Assembly: GCF_002215495.1 (NCBI RefSeq) | Contig: NZ_CP021378.1 | Coordinates: 394,417 to 458,416 of the forward strand | From: Porphyrobacter sp. CACIAM 03H1 | GTDB lineage: Bacteria > Pseudomonadota > Alphaproteobacteria > Sphingomonadales > Sphingomonadaceae | Length of the DNA: 64,000 nucleotides | Direction: 5' to 3' | Part shown: positions 56,191 to 64,000 of the stretch, one piece after another | How positions within the stretch are numbered: position 1 is the first letter of the stretch | Layout of the letters: every line of letters starts with the position of its first letter | Notes under the pieces: generated by a model | The model's database searches: none | Told to the model about the DNA's origin: nothing | Seen by the model: the letters and a program-made list of their open reading frames with translations, nothing else | Position numbers and translations under genes: made by a program

Positions 56191-57483
56191 TCAGGCCGGC
56201 GTCACCTTGAGCGGCAAGGTCTTCAACCCGCCCACGAATGTGCTGCTGGCGCGCTTGGCCTCGCCCGCCGGTTCGACCGCCGCCACCCGGTCGAGGATCG
56301 CCTCGAACAGGATCTTCATCTCGAGCCTTGCGAGGTGCAGCCCGAGGCATTGGTGCGCGCCCGCGCCGAAGGCGAGGTGGCGGTTGGGCGAACGGGCGGC
56401 GTCGAAGCGGCGCGGGTTGGGGAACTGCGCGGGGTCGTGGTTGGCGGCGACGTAGTTGATCATCAGCCAGTCGCCCGCCTTGATCTGCTGCCCGCCGATC
56501 TCGCAGTCCTCCGCCGCCGTGCGCATGAAGTGCTGGACGGGGCTGGTCCAGCGGATCGCTTCCTCGACAATGCCGGGAAGCAGCGAGCGGTCGGCGCGCA
56601 CGCGGGCGTATTGTTCGGGATCGTTCGCCAGCGCCTGCATCGCGCCCGCCGTGCTGGCGCTCGTGGTGTCGTGCCCCGCGGTGGCGACGATGATGTAATA
56701 GCCCGCCATGTCGCGCGGCGGGAGCGGCTGGCCGTCGACGGTGGCGTTGGCGATGACGCTGGCGACATCGTCGGTCGGGTTGCGGCGGCGATCCTCGGCG
56801 AGCGCGGCGAAATAATCCTCGAAGGTCTTCACCGCCCCCGCGACGATCTGCACCACCTGTTCGGGCGTCATCTTGTCCATGCCGCTGCCCGACAGGTCCT
56901 TGTCCTGCCCGCCGAACAGCTGCTGGGTGAGCATCTGCATCCGGAATTCGTCCTCGGGCGGCACCCCGAGGATCTGCATGACGACGCGCAAGGGGTAGGG
57001 GCCGGAGACCTCCTTGACGAAGTCCACCTCCCCGCCCTGCTCCAGCATCCGGTCGACCGTGCGGGCGGCGAGCGCGCGCAGTTCATCCTCGAGGCGGGCG
57101 AGGCTCCTCGGCATGAACCATTCCTGGGTCAGCTTGCGATACTTGGGGTGGATCGGCGCGTCGAACACCACCAGCGAATCGACCAGCATGTTCGAGCCGG
57201 TGGCGGCGCGGCTGAACTCGATCGCCTGGTTGAAGCTGAACACCACTGGGCGCGGGTTGTTGAGGAAGGCGGCGTTGTCCTTCGAGATGCGCATCACGTC
57301 GTCATAGGCGGTGACGAGCCAGAAGGGCTCGAACAGCCCGGGCGTGTCGGGCTGGACCTTTGCGACCGGGGTGCTCGCCCGGATCGCGTCGAAGGTGTCG
57401 AGCAGCCCGTCCCACTCGGCATAGGCGTGCGGGTCGATGACCTTGCGGGCCAGATCGCCCGGCAGCACCGCCTCGCGGCTCAC
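56191..57483 (-). CDS. Cytochrome P450, 430 aa
   Basis: Soluble heme-thiolate monooxygenase. The proximal cysteine is Cys379 in FGAGAHQCLG, the I-helix motif is ATAGHDTTS (near 262-270), and the ExxR pair lies in VEEAIRW. It lacks the sequence features I associate with CYP153 alkane hydroxylases; its substrate is unknown. Electron-transfer partners (ferredoxin, reductase) are not adjacent. GTG start overlaps the acyl-CoA synthetase stop by GTGA, so the two are translationally coupled and probably act on one substrate. Confidence 0.92.
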   Translation of the reverse strand: MSREAVLPGDLARKVIDPHAYAEWDGLLDTFDAIRASTPVAKVQPDTPGLFEPFWLVTAYDDVMRISKDNAAFLNNPRPVVFSFNQAIEFSRAATGSNMLVDSLVVFDAPIHPKYRKLTQEWFMPRSLARLEDELRALAARTVDRMLEQGGEVDFVKEVSGPYPLRVVMQILGVPPEDEFRMQMLTQQLFGGQDKDLSGSGMDKMTPEQVVQIVAGAVKTFEDYFAALAEDRRRNPTDDVASVIANATVDGQPLPPRDMAGYYIIVATAGHDTTSASTAGAMQALANDPEQYARVRADRSLLPGIVEEAIRWTSPVQHFMRTAAEDCEIGGQQIKAGDWLMINYVAANHDPAQFPNPRRFDAARSPNRHLAFGAGAHQCLGLHLARLEMKILFEAILDRVAAVEPAGEAKRASSTFVGGLKTLPLKVTPA

Positions 57484-59027
57484 TCCGCGGGTTCCTTGGC
57501 CTTGGCCGCGTATTCGTCGCGCAGCTCGCGCTTGTAGAGCTTGCCGTTGGCCTCGCGCGGCAGATCGGGGCGGAAGTCGAACAGCTTGGGCATCTTGATC
57601 TTGGAGAGGCTCGGCGCGAGGAACTCGCGCAGTTCCGCCTCCAGCGTCGGCCCGGCCTGCGCCATGTCCTTGGGCTGGACCACCGCGACGACCTTCTCGC
57701 CCAGATCCGGACACGGCGCGCCGATTACGGCGGCGTCCATCACCTTGGGGTGGGTGACGAGCAGGTTCTCGATCTCCTGCGGGTAGATGTTGACCCCGCC
57801 GCTGATGATCATGTGGCTCTTGCGGTCGGTGAGGTAGAGGAACCCGTCGGCGTCGAGATGCCCGATGTCGCCAAGTGTCATCCAGCCCTTGGGGTGCATC
57901 GCCTCGCGGGTCTTGGCGGGATCGTTGTGATAGGTCGGCAGGAGGGCATTCTCGAAATAGATCAGCCCGTCCTCGCCCGGCCCGACCTCCTCGCCGTCCG
58001 GCCCGCAGATGTGGAGCGTGCCGTAGATCGCCCGCCCGACGCTGCCCGGGTGGGTGAGCCAGTCGGCGGAGCGGATCATCGTCATCCCGATGCTCTCGCT
58101 GCCGGCGTAATACTCGTTCACGATCGGCCCCCACCATTCGATCATCTCGCGCTTGATCGGCACCGGGCAGGGCGCGGCGGCGTGCAGGGCGCGCTGGTGG
58201 CTGGAGAGGTCGTATTTCGTGCGCACCGCCGGATCGAGCTTGAGGAAGCGCACGAAATGGGTCGGCACCCACTGGCTGTCGGTGACCTTGTAGGTTTCGA
58301 TCGCCTTCAGCGCCTCCTCGGGATCGAACTTCTCCATCATCACCACCGTGCCGCCGAGCCGGTGGACGACCGAGCACCAGCCGATCGGCGCGGCGTGGTA
58401 GAGCGGGGCGGGGGAGAGATAGATCATCGAACCGTCGGTCGGCATCCCGGCGCCCATCACCGCAAGGCCGACGAGCGGGACGGCGGCCTGGGGATCGGGG
58501 TCGGCAGGCGGGGCGGGACGGATGCCCTTGGGCCGGCCCGTGGTGCCCGAGGAATAGAGCATCACCATCCCGGCGCTCTGGTCGGGGATCGGGCTGGAGG
58601 GCTGCGCGGCGAGGGCGGCGGCGAAATCCTCGGCGTCGCCCGAGTCCATCACCAGCACCGCAAGGCCCGGGCACTCGGCACGGATCGCGTCCAGCATCCC
58701 GGTGAAATATCCGCTGGTAATCAGCAGCTTCGCCTCGGCGTCGCGGATGATGTAGGCGGCCTCGGGCGCGGTCAGACGCGAGGAGATCGGCACCAGCATG
58801 GTCCCTGCGCGCTGCGATCCCCAGATCAGGGTGAAGTACTCGATGCGGTTTTCCAGCAGCACCGCGAAGGCATCGCCCGCCGCGATCCCGTGGGCGCGCA
58901 GGAGATGGGCGAAGCGGTTCGATTCCGCTTCCATCTCGCCGTAGGTGATCTGCTGGCCCGAGCCGGTCATGATGACCGCCGGGTGATCGGGCCGGGTCGC
59001 GGCGTGCGCGATCGGGTGCATCGACAT
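57480..59027 (-). CDS. AMP-dependent acyl-CoA synthetase, 515 aa
   Basis: ANL-superfamily ligase that activates a carboxylic acid to an acyl-CoA through an acyl-AMP. The P-loop motif YSSGTTGRPKG lies near 166-176, GWMTLGDIG near 392-400, and the C-terminal lysine motif REANGKLYKREL near 494-505. The acid is unknown. The ATG at 59027 has a GGGAGAGA site. Coupled to a P450, it suggests breakdown of a hydrophobic acid or steroid/terpenoid-like compound (inference). A 7-bp inverted repeat lies 45-60 bases upstream. Confidence 0.9.
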   Translation of the reverse strand: MSMHPIAHAATRPDHPAVIMTGSGQQITYGEMEAESNRFAHLLRAHGIAAGDAFAVLLENRIEYFTLIWGSQRAGTMLVPISSRLTAPEAAYIIRDAEAKLLITSGYFTGMLDAIRAECPGLAVLVMDSGDAEDFAAALAAQPSSPIPDQSAGMVMLYSSGTTGRPKGIRPAPPADPDPQAAVPLVGLAVMGAGMPTDGSMIYLSPAPLYHAAPIGWCSVVHRLGGTVVMMEKFDPEEALKAIETYKVTDSQWVPTHFVRFLKLDPAVRTKYDLSSHQRALHAAAPCPVPIKREMIEWWGPIVNEYYAGSESIGMTMIRSADWLTHPGSVGRAIYGTLHICGPDGEEVGPGEDGLIYFENALLPTYHNDPAKTREAMHPKGWMTLGDIGHLDADGFLYLTDRKSHMIISGGVNIYPQEIENLLVTHPKVMDAAVIGAPCPDLGEKVVAVVQPKDMAQAGPTLEAELREFLAPSLSKIKMPKLFDFRPDLPREANGKLYKRELRDEYAAKAKEPAE

Positions 59028-59070
59028 GATTTCTCTCCCAAGCGGCAGCACCCACGGGGGGCTGCCGACA

Positions 59071-59088
59071 TTCTCTCTCTGGAGAGAA
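59071..59088. promoter_or_regulatory. Inverted repeat TTCTCTC-N4-GAGAGAA
   Basis: Perfect 7-bp inverted repeat upstream of the acyl-CoA synthetase-P450 pair, placed like an operator (44-61 bases before the ATG). Between it and the ATG is a hairpin GGCAGC (59044-59049) with GCTGCC (59061-59066). Regulator unknown. Confidence 0.4.
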
Positions 59089-59223
59089 AATCTAGCGGGC
59101 GCGGGAACGCTCGCAAGCGAAAAGAGTATGGGAATTGCTACCCATCGGCGGCAACGACCTGCAGATGACCCTGCAACGACCTCGCGATGCATCCGCAACG
59201 CGAGGCGGGATGGCGTGCACAAG

Positions 59224-59251
59224 AAAAAAGGCGGCGGGATAACCCGCCGCC
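59224..59251 (-). terminator. Intrinsic terminator of the right-hand M23 gene
   Basis: GGCGGCGGG (59230-59238) pairs with CCCGCCGCC (59243-59251) with a 4-base loop. Read leftwards it is followed by six T (A run 59224-59229). Confidence 0.88.
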
Positions 59252-59308
59252 CATGTTCGGACACCCTCTCCAATGTCCGGCCCGTTTACACGGGCAATCT
59301 CGTGAAGC

Positions 59309-60049
59309 TTACTCGCCGCCCTGGCCGGTGAGACGAGCGTCGCGGGCGTAGGCCAGCTGTGCTTCGCTCTCCACCATATACGGAATCGGATTGACTGCAA
59401 GACCCTCGACGCGAACTTCGTAATGAAGGTGCGGGCCGGTCGAACGGCCGGTCGAGCCGACATAGCCGATCAGGTCGCCTTTCTTGACGCTGTCCCCTTC
59501 CGCGACCGCAAGGCGCGAGAGGTGGGCGTAGCGGGTCTGCATCGAGGCGCCATGCTCGACGCTGATGTAGAGGCCGTAGCTCGAATACCAGTCGGCGCGG
59601 CTGACGATGCCGTCGGCGGTGGCATAGACCGGGGTGCCGGTCGGCGCAGCGAGATCGATCCCGGCGTGCTGGCGGCGGCCGCCGAGCACCGGATGGTTGC
59701 GCATCCCGAAGCCGCTGGTGAGCTGCGCCCCTTCGAGCGGCATCCGCGACGGAATCGAAACGCCCGTCACGGGGACGGGCGAGGAATAGGCGGTGACGGT
59801 TTCGCCGGTGCCGGCGGTCGGCGCGGTGCGCTCGATCGCGGTCCAGCTGGCGAAGAGCGACTTGAAGCGGGCATCGCCGTTGTCGACCACGTCGCCCTGC
59901 GCTTCGCGGACCGGCGCGACGACATCGGCGCTGGTGGCGGCGTTGGCGGAATTGGCGGTGTTGGCGAAGGCCGGCGCAGCGGCTGAAACCAGAATGGCGG
60001 AGCAGGCTGCGGCAGCCAGCTTCAGCACTTGGCGCAAGGCAATCTTCAT
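59309..60049 (-). CDS. M23 family metallopeptidase, secreted, 246 aa
   Basis: Small LytM-type endopeptidase, probably a periplasmic peptidoglycan hydrolase. A signal peptide ends AFA (29). A low-complexity Asn/Ala linker is followed by the M23 domain with HAGID (His128, Asp132) and HLH (His207, His209), both complete. In contrast to the 604-residue M23 protein at the left end it has no membrane anchor. A strong terminator follows, so it is a single-gene unit. Confidence 0.92.
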   Translation of the reverse strand: MKIALRQVLKLAAAACSAILVSAAAPAFANTANSANAATSADVVAPVREAQGDVVDNGDARFKSLFASWTAIERTAPTAGTGETVTAYSSPVPVTGVSIPSRMPLEGAQLTSGFGMRNHPVLGGRRQHAGIDLAAPTGTPVYATADGIVSRADWYSSYGLYISVEHGASMQTRYAHLSRLAVAEGDSVKKGDLIGYVGSTGRSTGPHLHYEVRVEGLAVNPIPYMVESEAQLAYARDARLTGQGGE

Positions 60050-60156
60050 AACTGACCCGGTCCCGATTGCGGCGCCATGCTTGGTCCGGCGCCGTAGGAA
60101 TGTTCCGGCACGTCTGATGCGCGCCTTGGCTGGAGAGTGGTTATCCGGGTGAGTCG

Positions 60157-60948
60157 TTAATAGGCAATCGTCGCGTAGAAACCGCGCGACAAACCGGCAG
60201 CAAGACGCGCCGAGTCGTTGAACGGTGGCTTAACCTGCCCCCGAAAGTGCCGTTTTACGAGGTCCTGCCACAGGGATTCGGGTTCCATCTGCGCCATTTC
60301 GGCACAGCGCAAAAAGTGCTTTGTGCCTGCCGCGACGTGGCGGATTTCGTCGTCAAGTATCCGTTCGAGAATTTTCGCGCCGCCCGCGTCCCCTGTTGCG
60401 CGAACCCGTTCGAGTGTCGCCGGCGTGACGTCGAGCCCGCGCGCCTCGAGCACCATCGGCACCACCGCCAGCCGTGCGGCGACATCGTCGCGGGTGGCAT
60501 GGGCCGCTTCCCACAACCCGGCATGGGCGGGCAGCGCACCGTAATGGCTGCCCAGCTGCGCGAGCTTCCGCGCCAGCAGCGCGAAGTGCATCGCCTCGTC
60601 GGCGGCAACGGCGAGGAAATCGCCGACGAATTCCTCGCCCATGTCGGCGCCGAATCGACCCGCCATGTCGAGCGCGAGGTCGATGGCGACGAATTCGATA
60701 TGGGCGAGGGAATGCCACAGCGCGATTCGCGCCCGCTCGCTCCCGCCCTTCCCGCGCTTGGGCATGCGATTCGGCGGGAGCAGTTCGGGGGTATCCGGCC
60801 AGGCGGGCCGGTCGGGCATGGCGACGTCGAACGCCCAAGCCAGCCTGCCCGTGCGCCACGCCCGCGCCACTTCGCGGGTGGCGAAGCACTTGGCACGCGG
60901 CTCGGGCGTGAGCAGCGCGGCGCGGATGGCGCGGGCGACGGTGGTCAT
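60157..60948 (-). CDS. Ferritin-like DUF455 protein, 263 aa
   Basis: Predicted di-iron or ferritin-like helical-bundle protein. Carboxylate/histidine clusters HSLAHIEFVAIDLALD (near 79-94) and VAADEAMHFALL (near 112-123), plus LDDEIRHVAAGT (near 197-208), fit a metal-binding bundle. The family is DUF455; its function is unknown. It starts 7 bases after bcp, so it probably belongs to the glnE-bcp operon. Confidence 0.86.
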   Translation of the reverse strand: MTTVARAIRAALLTPEPRAKCFATREVARAWRTGRLAWAFDVAMPDRPAWPDTPELLPPNRMPKRGKGGSERARIALWHSLAHIEFVAIDLALDMAGRFGADMGEEFVGDFLAVAADEAMHFALLARKLAQLGSHYGALPAHAGLWEAAHATRDDVAARLAVVPMVLEARGLDVTPATLERVRATGDAGGAKILERILDDEIRHVAAGTKHFLRCAEMAQMEPESLWQDLVKRHFRGQVKPPFNDSARLAAGLSRGFYATIAY

Positions 60949-60955
60949 GCGGGAA

Positions 60956-61429
60956 TCAGAGGGCCCTGGCGGCCGCCAGCACTTCCTCGGCGTGGCCCGC
61001 GACCTTCACCTTGTCCCAGATGCGCGCGATCTTGCCTTGTGCGTCCACCAGATAGGTCGCGCGGACCATGCCCATGTAGGTCTTGCCGTACATCTGCTTT
61101 TCCGCCCACACGCCGAGCGCGTCGGAAAGGCCGCCCTCCTCGGCATCACTCGCGAGCGGCGCGGTGAGGCCGTGCTTGGCGATGAACTTGGCGTGCTTCT
61201 TGGCCGGGTCCTTGCTGACGCCGAGCAGCTTCGTCCCCGCCGCCTCGAACTGGTCCTTCAGCGCGGAGAAATCCTTGTTCTCGGTGGTGCAGCCCGGGGT
61301 GTCGTCCTTGGGATAGAAGAAGATCACCAGCTTCGATCCCGCGAAGTCCGACGGCTTCACGCTGCCGCCCTCGGGGGTTTCCATCGCGATATCGGGAATG
61401 GCGTCGCCGACGCCGGGGAAGTTGCTCAT
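60956..61429 (-). CDS. bcp: Peroxiredoxin of the Bcp/PrxQ group, 157 aa
   Basis: Thiol peroxidase. The peroxidatic cysteine is Cys47 in DDTPGCTTE, and the family motif FYPKDDTPGC is intact. It is the only cysteine in the protein: the nearby resolving cysteine of classical Bcp (five residues later) is Lys here, so the enzyme must use a 1-Cys or intermolecular mechanism. ATG overlaps the glnE stop (ATGA). Confidence 0.93.
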   Translation of the reverse strand: MSNFPGVGDAIPDIAMETPEGGSVKPSDFAGSKLVIFFYPKDDTPGCTTENKDFSALKDQFEAAGTKLLGVSKDPAKKHAKFIAKHGLTAPLASDAEEGGLSDALGVWAEKQMYGKTYMGMVRATYLVDAQGKIARIWDKVKVAGHAEEVLAAARAL

Positions 61430-64000
61430 GCGGGGTTCTCCTGTTCGCTTGCGAGAATGTCCGTGCCGAAGATTTGTTTCCACACTTCGGCGACCCTGAG
61501 GCGCGCACGTGCGAAGGCCTCCTCGAGATCGGCATAGGAATCGCACCCGCAGGCCCGCGCCAGCGCGCGCGCACCTGACGGCGGGGGTTCGCGCCCGTCG
61601 GGAGCGAGCAGGCGTCCGGCAACCAGCATCCGGCTCATCAGCGCATGGGGTCCGGCAAGGTCGGCCGGCAGCAGCCCCGCCGCCGCGAGGCCTGCGAGGG
61701 CCTGTTCGAGATCGGGCGAAAGCGCCTGCGCACAGGTTTCGGCCAGGGGGCGGCCATCGGCGGTCTCGCCCTTCAACTGCAGGTAGTGGACGAGGAACTC
61801 GATATCGACGAGGCCCCCGCGCGTCAGCTTCGCGTCCACCGGGCCGCCGGGCTGCTTGTGCTTCGCCATCTCGGCGCGCATTCCCAGCACCGCCTCGCGC
61901 AGCGCCACCATGTCGCGCGGGGCATGGAGCACCTCGGCGAGCACCGCCTCGAGCTCGGCCCGCGCGGCGTCGGAGCCATAGAGCACCCGCGCGCGGGCGA
62001 GTGCCATGTGCTCCCACGTCCATGCCGCCTCGCGCTGGTACTTGCCGAAAGCCTCGCAGCTCACCGCCAGCGGGCCCTGGTTGCCCTGCGGGCGCAGCCT
62101 TGTGTCGACCTCGTAGAGCGCGCCCTGCGCGGTCGGCACCGAAAGCGCCGCACTGACCCGGCTGGCGAGGCGGTTGTAGTAGATCGTCCCGCCAAGCGGG
62201 CGCGGCCCGTCGGACTGGGCGGAAAAGTCGCCGGTGAAGAGGTAGACGATGTCGAGGTCCGAGGCGTGGGTCAGCGCCCCGCCGCCCAGCCGTCCGAGGC
62301 CGAGGATCAGCAGCTCGCTCCCGGGAATGCGCCCGTGCTTGATCCCGAACTCCACGACGGTTCCCGATGTCGCCAGCCGCAGCGCCGCCTCGGCGGTGCG
62401 CGACAGGGCGCGGGCGATGGCGAGCGGATCGGCCAGCCCCTCGATCAGCTGGATGCCGAGCGCGAAGCGGATCTCGCCCGTCACCACCCGGATCGCGTCG
62501 AGCAGCGCCTCGTAATCGTCGCGCACCGCCGCGCCCTTCATGCGCGCCATGATCGCGGGCACCTCGCCCGGCAGTTCGAGCGCGTCCTTGTCGATCAGGG
62601 TGTCGAGCAGTTCCGGCTTCCGCGCCAGCTCGTCCGACAGGACGGGCGCGAGGGTGAGGGCGGCGACCAGCCGGCGGGTGAGATCGGGTCGCGCGTCGAG
62701 CAGGCGGAAGGTGGTGATCGCGGACGGCACGCTCTCGATGATCCGCTCCCAGCGGGTGATCGCGCGCATCGGATCGTCGCTTTTCGCGATGGCTTCGAGC
62801 AGGGCGGGGGCGAGCCGGTCCCAGGCCTCCACCGCTTGGGGGGATCGGATCGCGGCGTGGCGTCCGTCGCGCCAGGTCTCGATCCGCTCGGCGAGGGTGT
62901 CCGGCTCGGGGAAGCCCCATTCGGCGAGATTGTGCGCCAGCGCGCTGACCGGCATCGCGACGGGGGCCGGCGCGGGGTCGCTGCGGCCGATCAGCTCCTC
63001 GTAGATGCGCCCCGTGCGCGCGGTGAGTTCGGTCAGCTCGGCGACCAGCGCCGCGCCGTCCGCCAGCCCGTCGAGCCGCGCGACATTGTCCAGCGCCTCC
63101 CCCTCGGGCAGGGCATGGGTCTGGCGGTCGTTCACCATCTGCAAGCGGTGCTCGATCTGGCGCAGGCGGTCGTAGGCCTCGCCCAGCGTGACCGCGTTCT
63201 CCGGAGCGATCCACCCCGCGCGGGCCAGCGCATCGAGCGCGGCGCGGGTGCCGCGCACGCGCAGCGAGGCGTCGCGCCCGCCGTGGATCAGCTGGTGCGT
63301 CTGGGCGTAGAACTCGATCTCGCGGATCCCGCCGCGCCCGCGCTTGACGTCGAAGCCGGGCCCGGGGGCGGGCGGGCCTTCGTGGCTGTGGCGGATGCGG
63401 TGGGTGAGGGCGCGGATCTCCTCGATCGCGCCGAAATCGAGCTGGCCGCGCCAAACGAAGGGGCGGATCTCGTCGAGGAAGGCCTCGCCCGCCGCGATGT
63501 CGCCCGCCGCCGCGCGGGCGCGGGTGAAGGCGGCACGCTCCCACGCCAGCGCCGCGCCCTGGTAATGGGTGAGCGCCGCGCCCACCGGCACGGCGAGCGG
63601 GCTGACCTCGCTCGCGGGCCTGAGGCGCAGGTCGACGCGCAGGGCATAGCCCTCGGGCGTATTGGCCGAGAGCAGCGCGACCACGCGGCGCGCGTATCGT
63701 TGCGCCGCCTCGCCCGGATCGTCGCTGGCGCGGCGCGGCAGGCGGGCGCGGTCGAACAGCAGGATCGGGTCGATGTCGGAGGAATAGTTGAGCTCGCCCG
63801 CCCCCTGCTTGCCGAGCGCGAGGGCGATGAAGCCCTCCGCAGAGTCGGCATCGCAGCGTTCGGCGATGGCGGTGCGGATCGCGCGGTCGAGGGCGCGATC
63901 GGCGAAGGCGGTGAGTTCGCCCACCACCTGCGCCAGCGGGAAGGCGCCCGCGAGATCGCCCACCGCCAGCGCGGCGGCGAGCGCCAGCCGCTCGCGGCGC
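61426..64000 (-). CDS. glnE: Bifunctional glutamine-synthetase adenylyltransferase/deadenylylase, partial
   Basis: Adds or removes AMP on glutamine synthetase in response to PII and nitrogen status. At least 858 codons are visible and the N-terminus lies beyond the right edge, so the true start is not seen; a GTG at 63963 is internal. Both nucleotidyltransferase sites are present: GKQGAGELNYSSDID near the visible start and GLGRLGGGALTHASDLD in the second half. Catalytic DxD pairs are intact in both. The gene leads a glnE-bcp-DUF455 unit. Confidence 0.95.
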   Translation of the reverse strand, partial: RRERLALAAALAVGDLAGAFPLAQVVGELTAFADRALDRAIRTAIAERCDADSAEGFIALALGKQGAGELNYSSDIDPILLFDRARLPRRASDDPGEAAQRYARRVVALLSANTPEGYALRVDLRLRPASEVSPLAVPVGAALTHYQGAALAWERAAFTRARAAAGDIAAGEAFLDEIRPFVWRGQLDFGAIEEIRALTHRIRHSHEGPPAPGPGFDVKRGRGGIREIEFYAQTHQLIHGGRDASLRVRGTRAALDALARAGWIAPENAVTLGEAYDRLRQIEHRLQMVNDRQTHALPEGEALDNVARLDGLADGAALVAELTELTARTGRIYEELIGRSDPAPAPVAMPVSALAHNLAEWGFPEPDTLAERIETWRDGRHAAIRSPQAVEAWDRLAPALLEAIAKSDDPMRAITRWERIIESVPSAITTFRLLDARPDLTRRLVAALTLAPVLSDELARKPELLDTLIDKDALELPGEVPAIMARMKGAAVRDDYEALLDAIRVVTGEIRFALGIQLIEGLADPLAIARALSRTAEAALRLATSGTVVEFGIKHGRIPGSELLILGLGRLGGGALTHASDLDIVYLFTGDFSAQSDGPRPLGGTIYYNRLASRVSAALSVPTAQGALYEVDTRLRPQGNQGPLAVSCEAFGKYQREAAWTWEHMALARARVLYGSDAARAELEAVLAEVLHAPRDMVALREAVLGMRAEMAKHKQPGGPVDAKLTRGGLVDIEFLVHYLQLKGETADGRPLAETCAQALSPDLEQALAGLAAAGLLPADLAGPHALMSRMLVAGRLLAPDGREPPPSGARALARACGCDSYADLEEAFARARLRVAEVWKQIFGTDILASEQENPA

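Overview
The window is high-GC DNA from an alphaproteobacterial chromosome, most likely Sphingomonadales and probably an Erythrobacteraceae member (Erythrobacter/Porphyrobacter-like). That assignment is inference. It rests on small families typical of this order (UrcA, DUF6489, DUF1491), on FdxA next to CarD, a ThiS-ThiG fusion, and gene order around the replication origin. Coding density is very high, many neighbours overlap by ATGA or GTGA, and I see no rRNA, tRNA, CRISPR array, transposase, integrase or phage gene. It reads as core chromosome, not an island.

The most informative region is 14.8-30.4 kb. Leftward genes parB-parA-rsmG-mnmG-mnmE carry a cluster of ParB-binding parS sites: four perfect 16-mers and two with one mismatch, between 16,620 and 21,328, nearly all inside coding sequence. 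Further right, rho-hemJ-hemE read left and ppsR-maf-aroE-coaE-dnaQ read right, separated by a 336-base gap (25,793-26,128). It is the only gap over 300 bases. This is the arrangement around the Caulobacter/Rickettsia-type origin, so the gap is very probably oriC. A PopZ-like (DUF2497) gene at 37.6 kb could supply the polar anchor for the ParB-parS complex.

Left arm (0-14.7 kb): hemB (cut by the edge), a membrane-anchored M23 peptidase, a Suv3-like helicase with an S4 RNA-binding protein, fdxA, carD, two lipoproteins, tsaC/sua5, a long acyl-CoA dehydrogenase, a DUF815 ATPase, a membrane-anchored sorbosone-dehydrogenase-like protein, free-methionine sulfoxide reductase and a glycine-zipper protein. 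Between parABS and the origin lie a dienelactone hydrolase, an NTF2-like protein and two tandem single-domain BLUF blue-light receptors.

Right arm (29.8-64 kb): hpf-ptsN, a thioesterase, DUF1491, a SleB-like hydrolase, xth, an ErpA-type Fe-S carrier, a CBS protein, a ferredoxin, an S9 peptidase, popZ-like, tolC and a degenerate isoaspartyl-methyltransferase-like gene. Then fumC, a LytS/LytTR two-component pair, urcA, a metallophosphoesterase, rplM-rpsI, ctaA-cutA, a MerC-like gene with a possible Zur box, thiSG, murA, galU, yqiJ-flotillin, an acyl-CoA synthetase-P450 pair, a second M23 peptidase, and glnE-bcp-DUF455 (glnE cut by the right edge).

The main unexplained signals are an identical 19-base motif (TGTATTA-N5-GCAATAC) upstream of two unrelated transcription units, the parS sites embedded in coding sequence, and the shortened methyltransferase-like protein before TolC. 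I did not find a convincing new defence, mobile or biosynthetic system.
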